This document shows positions 38,201-45,025 of a stretch of DNA of 64,000 bases, one piece after another (the first letter of the stretch is position 1; every line of letters begins with the position of its first letter). A program made the translations under genes and the position numbers. The DNA lies in assembly GCA_019635775.1 (NCBI GenBank), contig JAHBYU010000007.1, positions 124,001 through 188,000 of the forward strand, read 5' to 3'. Source of the stretch: Rhizobiaceae bacterium. Its GTDB lineage: Bacteria > Pseudomonadota > Alphaproteobacteria > Rhizobiales > Rhizobiaceae. The notes below the pieces were generated by a model that was not told the DNA's origin, searched no databases, and saw only the letters and a program-made list of their open reading frames with translations.

Positions 38201-39305
38201 GGTCACCGTCTCGCTGGCGGCAGCCTATGACGACAAGAATGTCGGCGATGGCAAGGCGGTGACGGGCAGCTATGCACTGGCGGGAGCTGATGCGCTGAAC
38301 TACCAGCTGACGTCGGACGCCTTCGCGGGAAGCGCCGATATCACCAGGGCCTCGCTTTCGATCGCGACGGCGGGCACGGTTGCGAACACGAAGGTGTACG
38401 ATGCGACGACGGACATCGCCGTGCTGACGAACGGTTCGCTGTCGGGCGTGCTCGGTAGCGACACGGTCACCGTCTCGCTGGCGGCAGCCTATGACGACAA
38501 GAATGTCGGCGACGACAAGGCGGTGAACGGCAGCTACGCGCTGACGGGAACGGACGCCGGCAACTACCAACTTTCGTCTGCCGTCTTCACGTCCAGCGCC
38601 GACATCACCAGGGCATCGCTTTCCGTGTCAGCCCATCCAGGCCAGCACAAGACCTATGGCGAGGCCGATCCACTCTTGAGCTGGACAGCAACCGGATTTG
38701 TTGGTGGTGAGAACAGCTCACTGATGACGGGTACGCTGTCGCGTCAGCCGGGCGAGAATGTTGCAGCCTATGCGATCGAGCAGGGCACGCTGTCGGCTGG
38801 CGGCAACTACCAGATCACCTATGTCGGTGCCGATTTCGTCATCAACCAGCGTGCCATCACAGTGACGGCCGAGGATCGGATGAAGATCGAGGGTGACCCC
38901 GATCCTGCGCTGACATGGGCGGTTACAGCTGGCACCTTTGCCTTTGCCGATACGTCGGCGAGCGTCCTCTCCGGCACGCTTGCACGCGATCCCGGCGAGG
39001 CTGTCGGCAACTATGCCATTACCCAAGGAAGCCTGGAGGCGAACGGGAACTATGTGCTGACCTTCCTGCCGGGCATATTCACGATCACATCCGGCGACGC
39101 GCCAGAGCTTGGAGAGCCTGGCTCGTTTGTCGTCGAGCGGTCGTTGCCCGGATATCTCAACATTTTCCTGGAGCCGCTGGAGGGTGAATCTCAGGACGAG
39201 GTCTGTTCGAAGGGCGTTCTCGGACCGGATTGTGCTTCCAACGTTCATCCTGACAACCGCAGGATCGGCCGCCATGTCGCGTGGATGGGGCAACCTGCAG
39301 AATGA
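32262..39305 (+). CDS. Two-partner secretion exoprotein (TpsA, filamentous haemagglutinin-like)
   Basis: About 2347 residues. A long signal peptide ends near ALAQ (about residue 59). The TPS secretion domain follows (about 60-310), with NNAIISWESFSIGG and VYLINPAGVAVG, the usual FHA N-terminal motifs. Then come: a passenger to about residue 640; twelve units of about 52 residues marked by NSLVGS, NGNYVV and GAVTWGNGS (about 34230-36200); a short linker; five YDG-type repeats of about 88 residues (TKVYDATT, YDDKNVGDG, GTDAGNYQL; about 37290-38630); two MBG-like domains (about 38630-39100) and a short tail with two cysteines. TTG 32244 and ATG 32289 are other possible starts. It overlaps the TpsB gene by 4 bp. 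Probably a surface adhesin. Confidence 0.9.
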   Translation: MLSRFSEQRGMSLATILARPWSAPSNRHTDLQKYGHFASTTSTLALAIALAASGHALAQELPSGGNVTAGTATIGTAGTSLLVSQTSNNAIISWESFSIGGGASAHFENGTGATLNRVRGPLASTIDGTLTSTGSVYLINPAGVAVGTGGMVRTGGSFVASAHDASDADFLDGGGLTLKGDSKAAVVNMGTISSLGGDVVLTARRVENTGTIDAPEGSAGLLAGYEVLLRDTSLADGKFAVKVGGDDTEVVNKGIIRAADVELRANGGNVQALAGNTKSVIKATGVKKSGGRIFLTAGSGGTVTTRQKMIARRAVAASQKQMVLDLPDEGPLPPTRPDFSGGEIHLAGRVVSVEGEVDASGAGETGGSIRITADLVSNAGALLAGGDSGGEVSIASRSVLSAGLVDVSGSEGAGGSVAVTASGSYVETVGGSIRADGKTAGGTISIGAERIFSSGSLSASSVEGMGGRIDLAAGDIDLVAATLRADGYTGGGLLRIGGDYQGGGSFRQASETTISPATILSADAIETGKGGKIIVWSTDATEFYGTASARGGAAAGDGGLIEISSKNNLVMGGFAQAGAPNGVNGLLLLDPKNLVIDEVTGTYPQYKLMDPNPNTDNNFGHTVVSLSTGNVVVTSPLDDFGASNAGAVYLFNEETGALLSALVGSTANDRVGIGGVTILSNANYVVQSYNWNDGTVVGAGAVTWADGNIGTSGIVSGANSLVGSTTGDNVGAVYALSNGNYVVRSYVWDNGSAVDAGAVTWGNGSTGTIGTISAANSLVGSTTGDNVGNGIYVLTNGNYVVGSASWSNGSAVDAGAVTWGDGESGVSGVVSAANSLVGSTTGDNVGNGIYVLTNDNYVVRSIGWDNGSIVNVGAVTWGDGTSGISGTVSATNSLVGSKVNDFVGWGGVTALTNGNYVVNSTLWDDGTTGYAGAVTWGNGSTGTVGIVSSANSLVGSKAYDQVGDGGVTALSNGNYVVRSIVWDNGSIVDAGAVTWGNGSTGTVGTISAANSLVGSRAGDRVGSSGVVALSNGNYVVRSTGWDNGLIVDAGAVTWGNGSTGTTGVVSSANSLVGSTEFDQLGLSGVVALSNGNYVVASHQWDNGPIANAGAVTWGNGSTGTTGVVSSANSLVGSTASNFVGIGGVTALTNGNYVVRSYYWDNGSIIDAGAVTWGNGSTGTVGAVSAANSLVGSTANDQVGSGGVYALSNGNYVVSSYNWDHGSIVNAGAVTWGSGTGSVSGVVSAANSLVGSTANDQVGIGSVYALSNGNYVVSSYNWDNGSAVDAGAVTWGSGTGGVSGIISTANSLVGNMAGDQLRYIVYPADSLTFKARSLNNSRNAILIGLTDINADNNGLTFSRATGQTVTITSAAVELILGTGTDLRLQASNDITVNSDVIVDNAAGDGGNFTLQAGRSILVNASIFTDNADLTLIANEKQDNGVVSADREAGAAFIDLSNAAIDAGMGNVSLTMEDGAGRANNGAGDILLGDITAGELSVTHAAPHGTMVTGFYGNVTTTGSQIYMGGLLVGQNIVLSAGEDGFVWEDEIDGQIVGENGGETIAVYEDGKLTRYGVMDTNDAARLALAQGAASRVYGDANPDAVSVALVSGTLRSGDQLDEIIDAAGIDVTWDAGSAPVANTNVGNYGFTAEANSSFGLQSGKQGYFVSTTTVDGALDITQRSISIATAGTVAGTKVYDATTDIDVLTNGTLSGVLGGDTVTVSLAAAYDDKNVGAGKSVTGSYALAGTDAGNYQLTSDAFAGSADITRASLSIATAGTVANTKVYDTTTDIAVLTNGSLSGVLGGDTVTVSLTAAYDDKNVGDDKAVNGSYALTGTDAGNYQLSSAAFTSSADITRASLSVATAGTVAGTKVYDATTGIVVESNGALSGVLSLDDVGLSLTAAYDDKNVGDGKTVTGSYALTGTDAGNYQLSSAAFTSSADITRASLSVATAGTVANTKVYDATTDIAVLTNGSLSGVLGGDTVTVSLAAAYDDKNVGDGKAVTGSYALAGADALNYQLTSDAFAGSADITRASLSIATAGTVANTKVYDATTDIAVLTNGSLSGVLGSDTVTVSLAAAYDDKNVGDDKAVNGSYALTGTDAGNYQLSSAVFTSSADITRASLSVSAHPGQHKTYGEADPLLSWTATGFVGGENSSLMTGTLSRQPGENVAAYAIEQGTLSAGGNYQITYVGADFVINQRAITVTAEDRMKIEGDPDPALTWAVTAGTFAFADTSASVLSGTLARDPGEAVGNYAITQGSLEANGNYVLTFLPGIFTITSGDAPELGEPGSFVVERSLPGYLNIFLEPLEGESQDEVCSKGVLGPDCASNVHPDNRRIGRHVAWMGQPAE
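34230..36205 (+). repeat. Twelve tandem units of about 160 bp in the TpsA gene
   Basis: Each unit encodes NSLVGS, then a D-x-VG segment, then NGNYVV, W(D/N)NGS and GAVTWG. Units differ by many substitutions, so this is an old tandem array, except for some neighbours that are almost identical. Confidence 0.85.
37290..38630 (+). repeat. Five near-identical YDG-domain repeats of about 264 bp in the TpsA gene
   Basis: Units start with SIATAGTVANTKVYD or SVATAGTVAGTKVYD and end with SADITRASL. Long stretches are identical at the DNA level, so copy number can change by recombination. Confidence 0.88.
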
Positions 39306-41080
39306 CACAGCTGCATCGCAAAATAGCGGCGCTCGCAGGTTCAGCGCCACTGTGGTTTGCCGCGGCATTCTGCGCCCTGGCATCGGGGCAGGCTTATGGC
39401 CAGAACGTCGTGGAGCGTAACCTGCCCGAACCGGTCGTGTCCCCCGGTGCAGCCGTAACGGTGGCCGAACCTGACTATGGTACTGCCGACGAGACGCCGT
39501 TCGGGGTCGACCTTTCAGGGGTCAGGCTGATCGGGCTCAATGAGGCGGTAGACGCTTCACCGCCGCCGGGAATATCGTTGGGCATGGTTCCCGGTGTTTC
39601 TGAGGAGGAGGTCCGGCCGGTAATCCAGCCATTTGTCGGCCGCCCGCTCAGCCACAGCCTCATCGTGCAGATACAATCGGCACTGGCCAATGTCTGGAAG
39701 ATTGAGGGCTTCCCCTTTGTTTCCGTTACGGTTCCGCCCCAGGAGGTGACCTCAGGCGTGCTCACCCTGCGCGTCATCGAATTTACGGTGGGCAATGTGC
39801 GCACCGAGAATGCCGGGCTGGTCCAGCGTGACCTTGCCGGCAATGTGCGACTGGTCAGCGGAGGGCGTATCGATGCGCGGGCGCTCGAGGAGGATCTCGA
39901 CTGGCTGAACCGTCATCCCTTCCGGCAGGTAGAGGGTGTGTTTGCGCCCGGCGACGAGACGGCAGCCAGTGATTTCACGTTGAAAGTGACGGCGCAAAAG
40001 CCGTTCTCCGTTTTCGCGTCCTGGTCGAACACCGGCAACGAAGAAACCGGCATGAACCGCTGGTCGATTGGTGGCGGCCTGTGGCTGCCCATGCTCAACG
40101 ACATGACGGTTTCCTATCGGTTCACAGGCTCCGACGAAGCGTTCGAGTACAATCTGTTCGATCTGGATCCGGCCAGGAAAGGCTATATCAGTCACGCTGC
40201 ACGCATCGACCTTCCAACCCTGCCGCGCCAGATGCTTACCGTTGCTCCTTCCTATGTCGAGACCAACGAGTTCACTCAAGGCACGCCGTTCAACTTCGAG
40301 AACAGTACCTTCGAGCTGCCGATCCTCTATCATACGGCGGTATCCAACATTCTCGCCGGCCACTACTGGGGCGACGTCTATTTCGGGGTGGAGCCCAAAT
40401 GGCTCCGACGCAAGACGTATTTTGACGGCATCGAGGTCGCCGAAGGAGAGGCCGGCCTGTTCAATCTCGTGCTTGGCTGGGCAGGTAATTTCAGCGACGG
40501 GTGGGGCAGAACGGCTGTGGACGCCCGCATCAAGGCAAATACTGGCGGCGTGGTCGATGACAACGACGACGAAAGCTGGAGCACGTTCACTGGCGGACGG
40601 GTTACCGATGCCAGCTTTGTCCACGCCGATATCGACATCACCCGCATGACAAGACTGCCACGGGAGTTCTCCTGGCTGAGCAGGCTCTCCGGCGTGATCG
40701 CAAACCAGGCCCTTCCCGATCCCGAGAGGCTCGGTCTGGGAGGCTTCTGGGCTGTGCGCGGCTACGACAGCAATGACAGCGGGGTGGATACCGGGCTCTT
40801 CTGGCGCAACGAACTGCGCCTGCCGACACTGTCTCCGCTTGGCAAGTCCGCAGCAATAGGACAGGACGTCCTGTCGCCGTTCGCGTTCGTCGATATTGCG
40901 CACGGCTACGATTTTGCACTCCACGAGCATTCAACCCTGGCAAGCACCGGCTTGGGCGTCGACTACGAGATAGGCTCGAACCTCGCTGCCAACCTGACGG
41001 GAGCAGTGGCCCTGCGGGACGGAGCTTCGACCGAGTCGGGAGACTGGACGTTCAATGCAACCCTTCGAGTGGCCTACTAG
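39302..41080 (+). CDS. Two-partner secretion outer-membrane transporter (TpsB, ShlB/FhaC family)
   Basis: 592 residues. A signal peptide ends near AYGQ (about residue 34). POTRA domains (about 75-235) include GRPLSHSLIVQIQSALANVW and GFPFVSVTVPPQEV; the 16-stranded barrel follows and includes GLGGFWAVRGYDSNDSG, the VRGY motif of the L6 loop that is diagnostic of the family. The last residue after LRVA is tyrosine, a normal outer-membrane barrel end. The ATG overlaps the exoprotein stop. It exports the exoprotein encoded just upstream. An in-frame upstream start at 39281 is less likely. Confidence 0.93.
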   Translation: MTQLHRKIAALAGSAPLWFAAAFCALASGQAYGQNVVERNLPEPVVSPGAAVTVAEPDYGTADETPFGVDLSGVRLIGLNEAVDASPPPGISLGMVPGVSEEEVRPVIQPFVGRPLSHSLIVQIQSALANVWKIEGFPFVSVTVPPQEVTSGVLTLRVIEFTVGNVRTENAGLVQRDLAGNVRLVSGGRIDARALEEDLDWLNRHPFRQVEGVFAPGDETAASDFTLKVTAQKPFSVFASWSNTGNEETGMNRWSIGGGLWLPMLNDMTVSYRFTGSDEAFEYNLFDLDPARKGYISHAARIDLPTLPRQMLTVAPSYVETNEFTQGTPFNFENSTFELPILYHTAVSNILAGHYWGDVYFGVEPKWLRRKTYFDGIEVAEGEAGLFNLVLGWAGNFSDGWGRTAVDARIKANTGGVVDDNDDESWSTFTGGRVTDASFVHADIDITRMTRLPREFSWLSRLSGVIANQALPDPERLGLGGFWAVRGYDSNDSGVDTGLFWRNELRLPTLSPLGKSAAIGQDVLSPFAFVDIAHGYDFALHEHSTLASTGLGVDYEIGSNLAANLTGAVALRDGASTESGDWTFNATLRVAY

Positions 41081-41133
41081 CGACCACTGACATTGGGGGT
41101 CTGGCCTTCCATAACTCCAACACCAGGTTTGAA

Positions 41134-41676
41134 ATGAAGCCGATTTTGCAACGAACACGATTGCTGGTCTTGAGCACGGCTCTCTTGATGTATGGTGCCG
41201 CAAGTGCCGCCGGACAAGGCCTCCCTGGCGGGGCATCCTCTTTGAACGAAACCCATGGCGACTGGACCGTCACATGCGCCATGCTGCAAGGGACCGTTCG
41301 CTGCGCCGCGTCGCAGACCCAGGTGAACAACGAGAACCGGCAACGTGTTCTGGCAATCGAATTAACCGCCGTCGGAGGCGCCGATACCGCAAGCGGTACA
41401 CTTGTTTTGCCCTTTGGGCTGACGCTCGATCGCGGTGTTGTGCTTTCAATCGATGAGGCCGAGGCGCTGCTGCCACTTCGGGTCTCCACGTGCCTGTCGA
41501 CTGGTTGCCTGGTCCAGTTGACGTTCGATCCGGACGTGATCGCGGCGATGCGTATCGGTAGCGCCCTGAAGGTCAAGGCGGTGGCCGACGGCAGTGGTCA
41601 GGAGGTTGTTCTTTCTATTCCCCTTAAAGGCTTTACCTCGGCGCTCGCACGCGTAGCGGAACTCACCCAACCATGA
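41134..41676 (+). CDS. Invasion-associated locus B (IalB) family protein
   Basis: 180 residues with a signal peptide (about 1-25, ending SAAG). The core HGDWTVTCAMLQGTVRCAASQ, the middle LPFGLTLDRGVVLSID and LRVSTCLSTGCLVQLTFD (paired cysteines) are the IalB family features. In Bartonella IalB contributes to erythrocyte invasion; in free-living alphaproteobacteria the family is common and its role is unknown. It starts 53 bp after the TpsB stop on the same strand and may be part of the same operon. Confidence 0.85.
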   Translation: MKPILQRTRLLVLSTALLMYGAASAAGQGLPGGASSLNETHGDWTVTCAMLQGTVRCAASQTQVNNENRQRVLAIELTAVGGADTASGTLVLPFGLTLDRGVVLSIDEAEALLPLRVSTCLSTGCLVQLTFDPDVIAAMRIGSALKVKAVADGSGQEVVLSIPLKGFTSALARVAELTQP

Positions 41677-41873
41677 ACAACATTGTCTTGCATCGGCATT
41701 GCAGTTCTGCCTGCTTAAAAACCGGCATCTTCTGCCGAAGCACAGGAAGCCTAAGAAACCGACGATCGGCTTCACAGATCACCGCGAAATCCGATCGAAA
41801 ATATGTCTGTTGCGGACCGTCGCTGTGTTCAGCACTATCATTCGCTCTTGAATAGCCATCGCACGGAGTGGTT

Positions 41874-43013
41874 ATGGGCGCCCTCTATGACGAGAAACAA
41901 ATTGCTTCCATCGCGCATGAAATTGCCGAGACAATAGATCTCGCCAGTCTCGGCATGTTGTCGTGGGTTTTTGTGGCGGAGAGATTTGCACACTTCTTTC
42001 CTGGGTCGTGCGCGTCGTTGGTGAATCAGGACTTTGTCCACAACTCCATTAACTTCCTTGAAAGCATCAACATCGAGGAAAGCTATTTATCATCCTATGC
42101 GAAGCACTTTGCCTTCATCAACCCGTGGAGTGGAATCTTTGCAAGTATGCCCAGCGGAACAGTCTTTGTTACCGAAAATCATCTCCCGGCCAACAAAATT
42201 GCCGACACGGAATTCTACAATGATTGGCTACTTCCCCAAGGCGACCTCCTCGCAGGAGTTGGGCTGAAGATCGATGCCAGTCCTACGGATTTAATATACT
42301 TCCCTGTACATTATTCGAGTCGGCTTGCGGAAATTTACGACCGCCCTGCAGCTGAGGTTTCAAGGCATCTGGTCGGGGCGTTCAAGCGGGCTATAAATGC
42401 TGCCAATGATCGACAGCGGCGAAATGACGAAGTGACCTCTGGCGCAGCAGTGGTAGGTCGTTCATGGCCTGCAATCATTGTCGATTCATCGATGAGGCTC
42501 TACAGCGCAAATTCCGAAGCGGAAGCTCTTCTCAGGCGGGGTAAGGTTATAGCCTGCAAGCATGGAAGGATTTCCTTCGGAAGTTCGGTCTTCAGTCAAC
42601 AGGTAGCGAGTGCCGTTAGCAATCTTGCTGCATCAGTTGCCTCGGAGACAACCGAATGTGTTTGGCGCGATCCCCGTGATCCGCTGATCATACAGCTTTC
42701 TCGGCTGCCTAAGTCGCATCCGATGGTTCCAAATCTTTTGTCCGAGCGGACAAAGATACTCTGTATCATAAAAAGACTGGGGCGCGGTCCGAAGCAGCCG
42801 GACTTGACTGCATTGGGCGAGCTTTTCGGACTTTCCCGAAGTGAACTCCGGCTTTGCCTCTCACTGTACGCGGGAAACAGCCTGCAGGAGGCGGCGGCCG
42901 AACTCGGGGTTACATACGAAACAATAAGGGACCGCGCCAAGGTCGTATTCCAGAAGACGGGCGTTCGGGGGCAGCCAGCCTTGTGTGCGTTGTTGGCGCG
43001 CTATGCAGCGTGA
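41874..43013 (+). CDS. LuxR-type transcriptional regulator
   Basis: About 379 residues from an ATG with GGAG 6 bases upstream (GTG 41868 also possible). The C-terminal helix-turn-helix (about residues 310-372) reads GLSRSELRLCLSLYAGNSLQEAAAELGVTYETIRDRAKVVFQKTGV, cut here by family pattern: SxxE, then AxxLGV, then a recognition helix. The N-terminal 300 residues have no clear acyl-homoserine-lactone domain and may be a GAF/PAS-like sensor. Position downstream of the adhesin locus suggests that it controls it, which is an inference. Note: the HTH follows the DUF-type helix-turn-helix common in alphaproteobacteria. Confidence 0.8.
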   Translation: MGALYDEKQIASIAHEIAETIDLASLGMLSWVFVAERFAHFFPGSCASLVNQDFVHNSINFLESINIEESYLSSYAKHFAFINPWSGIFASMPSGTVFVTENHLPANKIADTEFYNDWLLPQGDLLAGVGLKIDASPTDLIYFPVHYSSRLAEIYDRPAAEVSRHLVGAFKRAINAANDRQRRNDEVTSGAAVVGRSWPAIIVDSSMRLYSANSEAEALLRRGKVIACKHGRISFGSSVFSQQVASAVSNLAASVASETTECVWRDPRDPLIIQLSRLPKSHPMVPNLLSERTKILCIIKRLGRGPKQPDLTALGELFGLSRSELRLCLSLYAGNSLQEAAAELGVTYETIRDRAKVVFQKTGVRGQPALCALLARYAA

Positions 43014-43153
43014 ATATAAACAGGAGGCCAATTGCCCTAGGGGCGTCGCCTAAACGAAAGCCAACCCGCACGGCGATAGGTTGTAGACTGAACGAATAGC
43101 TGCGAGCTATTTTCTTGCTCCAAGTAAGGCACTATCCGGAGCGTTCGACTGAC

Positions 43154-43190
43154 ATCTGTCCGCGCCATTTGCCAACAACAACCTCAGAAA
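43154..43190 (+). repeat. Left boundary repeat of the recombinase-RepB element
   Basis: TCTGTCCGC-GCC-ATTTGCCA-ACAACAACC-TCAGAAA. About 31 of 37 positions match the repeat at 47122-47158 in the same orientation, with one gap. It sits 28 bp beyond the end of the RepB-like gene. Confidence 0.7.
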
Positions 43191-43217
43191 AGTAGTTTGA
43201 TTTGGACGCTCTACGAA

Positions 43218-44135
43218 CTATTCTGCCGCCTCTGCAGGCAGGGTGGTCGTCATCTCCGAGATCGCCTGAAACTCCGACAGGAACTCGGGCCTGTGCGCCG
43301 TGAGGTAGCGAACAATCCTGGGATTGCCGAGCAGGCGGGTCACATATCCTTTGGCGACCGTAAGCTCGAGATGATCCTGCCCATACGAATCCTGCACCAC
43401 GGTGATCTGTTCCTGCAAGCGGGCAAGTTCGCGTTCCATGCGCGCCATCGCCTCGGGCGTCATGCCTTTCAGACGCTTGGGCTTGTCGGCGGTGACAAGC
43501 TGATGCTGTGGTGTCCCTGCAAGGATGGCCGACGCATAGTTCACCGAGAAGTTGTTGGCATTGATCATGAAGTCCGCGGCTTCGATTTGCCGGAGCGGGA
43601 CCATCCGGCGCAGTGTTTCGAACACAGCCATCGGACAGTGCTTGTCCTTCAGCAGGTCCTCGGCCTCGGGGCAGATTCCATCCAGCATCCTCACCTTTCG
43701 CTGGATGGTGTTGATGTTGACGTTAAGCACGCGCGCGATCGCCGTGTCGGGAACTCCGCGTTCGATCGCGGCGACAATCATCTTGTGTTCCTGAATGGCA
43801 GCCAGACGGCTTACGCGTTTATTGTAGGTGAATGAATCGTCTGACTTTGCGACCAGACACTCCACTTGGTGTACGTCCATATCCCTCAGGATCTCGATGC
43901 GCACGTGTCCGTCGACGAGCAGAAACTGTTGGGGGTTATCGGGGATGCGGGCAATGACAGGTGGCTCGACCAACCCTATCTCTTTCACTGTGCTGGCGAT
44001 GGTCTCAAACTTCTGCCCCTCGCGCAGCGTCGGCGGTAATGTGCGTGTCGGCAGCAGCGAGGAGATGTCGACGGTCAGAAACTCTTCCTCAAAAGCTGCG
44101 GACAAGGATGCCCGCCTGTGTTGAGCGGCGCTCAT
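43218..44135 (-). CDS. ParB/RepB-like protein, second partner of the serine recombinase
   Basis: 305 residues: a ParB N-terminal nuclease-like domain (about 15-120) with QFLLVDGHVRIEILRDM, a helix-turn-helix (AIERGVPDTAIARVLNVNIN), and the plasmid-partition RepB C-terminal domain (about 165-300). These proteins bind parS-like DNA in repABC plasmids; here there is no ParA/RepA gene, so segregation of a plasmid is unlikely. It overlaps the first ParB-like gene by 4 bp, and the recombinase gene is upstream of both. It may guide or regulate recombination. Confidence 0.85.
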   Translation of the reverse strand: MSAAQHRRASLSAAFEEEFLTVDISSLLPTRTLPPTLREGQKFETIASTVKEIGLVEPPVIARIPDNPQQFLLVDGHVRIEILRDMDVHQVECLVAKSDDSFTYNKRVSRLAAIQEHKMIVAAIERGVPDTAIARVLNVNINTIQRKVRMLDGICPEAEDLLKDKHCPMAVFETLRRMVPLRQIEAADFMINANNFSVNYASAILAGTPQHQLVTADKPKRLKGMTPEAMARMERELARLQEQITVVQDSYGQDHLELTVAKGYVTRLLGNPRIVRYLTAHRPEFLSEFQAISEMTTTLPAEAAE

Positions 44136-45025
44136 GATGCTTTCTCCTGAATTCGCGCTTCGATGAACGTTGGCATGTTGTGCAAGCCTTCCGCGCGCAG
44201 CAGCGCTACGAATCCGTCGTCTGAACGCAGCATGCGAAATGCCTCGATCAGGAAGAGGAGCCGGTTCTGGGTAACTTCGGCCTTCTTGACCAGCAGCTTT
44301 TGCTTGTCAGCCTCCTGCCTATACACACGGATCAGAGCGTCGGTCGTCAGACGTCGACGGCCTGCATCTTTGCGACCAGAAGGCAGCAACCTGATATGCG
44401 CACCGCGACGCTGGCGCTGTTCGATGAGCCTGCGCACAGCAACGAGCTTCTTACCTTTCAGAGTCTTGTCGGCGTATGCCTGGGTGAGCGCGCGCTGAAC
44501 GCCTTCGTCATCCGACTTGGCGATTTCGACCGCCAGGCTCACTGGCATGACGCCTGAATCGACAGCTTCCAGCAGTCGCTCCTCGCCGCGCTCCAGAAGA
44601 TTGGCCATGACGTTGACCCATTCGGGCGTCACGCCAATCTTTTCGGCGATCTGACGATCGGAATAGCCCCGCTGTCGCAGCACGCCGACATCGCGAAGGA
44701 TCTCGATGGACCTGTAAGGTCTGCGGGCGCAATTCTCGACGAGACTTCTGAGCATGCAGTCCTGCTCGTCTGCGTCGATGACGATCGCCGGAATCATGGA
44801 CTGGCCGAGTTCCTGAAAAGCCTCTATCCGGCCCTGGCCACAGACAAGGTCATATCGCTCTGCGCCATCGTCGCCCTCACGGCGTGCCACAGTGATGGGT
44901 CGCTTGAGTCCGATCTTCGCGATGTTGTCCACGATCTCCTGAAAGCGTCGTCTCGCTCTCACGCGGGGATTGAGGATGGTAATTTTGTCTATCGGAATCC
45001 ATTTGACCGTACGTTCGGTGCTCAT
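44132..45025 (-). CDS. ParB/RepB-like protein, first partner of the serine recombinase
   Basis: 297 residues from the ATG at 45025 (another ATG at 45028). A ParB N-terminal domain (about 8-100) contains YDLVCGQGRIEAFQELG and SLVENCARRPY, followed by a helix-turn-helix (QRGYSDRQIAEKIGVTPEWV) and a RepB-type C-terminal half. GGAGG precedes the start. It overlaps the recombinase gene and the second ParB-like gene by a few bases, so all three are made from one mRNA. It is clearly diverged from its neighbour, so the pair probably forms a heteromer or binds two sites. Confidence 0.85.
   Translation of the reverse strand: MSTERTVKWIPIDKITILNPRVRARRRFQEIVDNIAKIGLKRPITVARREGDDGAERYDLVCGQGRIEAFQELGQSMIPAIVIDADEQDCMLRSLVENCARRPYRSIEILRDVGVLRQRGYSDRQIAEKIGVTPEWVNVMANLLERGEERLLEAVDSGVMPVSLAVEIAKSDDEGVQRALTQAYADKTLKGKKLVAVRRLIEQRQRRGAHIRLLPSGRKDAGRRRLTTDALIRVYRQEADKQKLLVKKAEVTQNRLLFLIEAFRMLRSDDGFVALLRAEGLHNMPTFIEARIQEKAS

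Noticed and set aside
34230-38630. Regular repeats considered as a CRISPR array
   Set aside because: Units are 160 and 264 bp, in frame and protein-coding; no short repeat/spacer pattern.
43218-45025. ParB/RepB genes read as a plasmid replication/partition locus
   Set aside because: No ParA/RepA or RepC gene is present, and the genes are in an operon with a recombinase.
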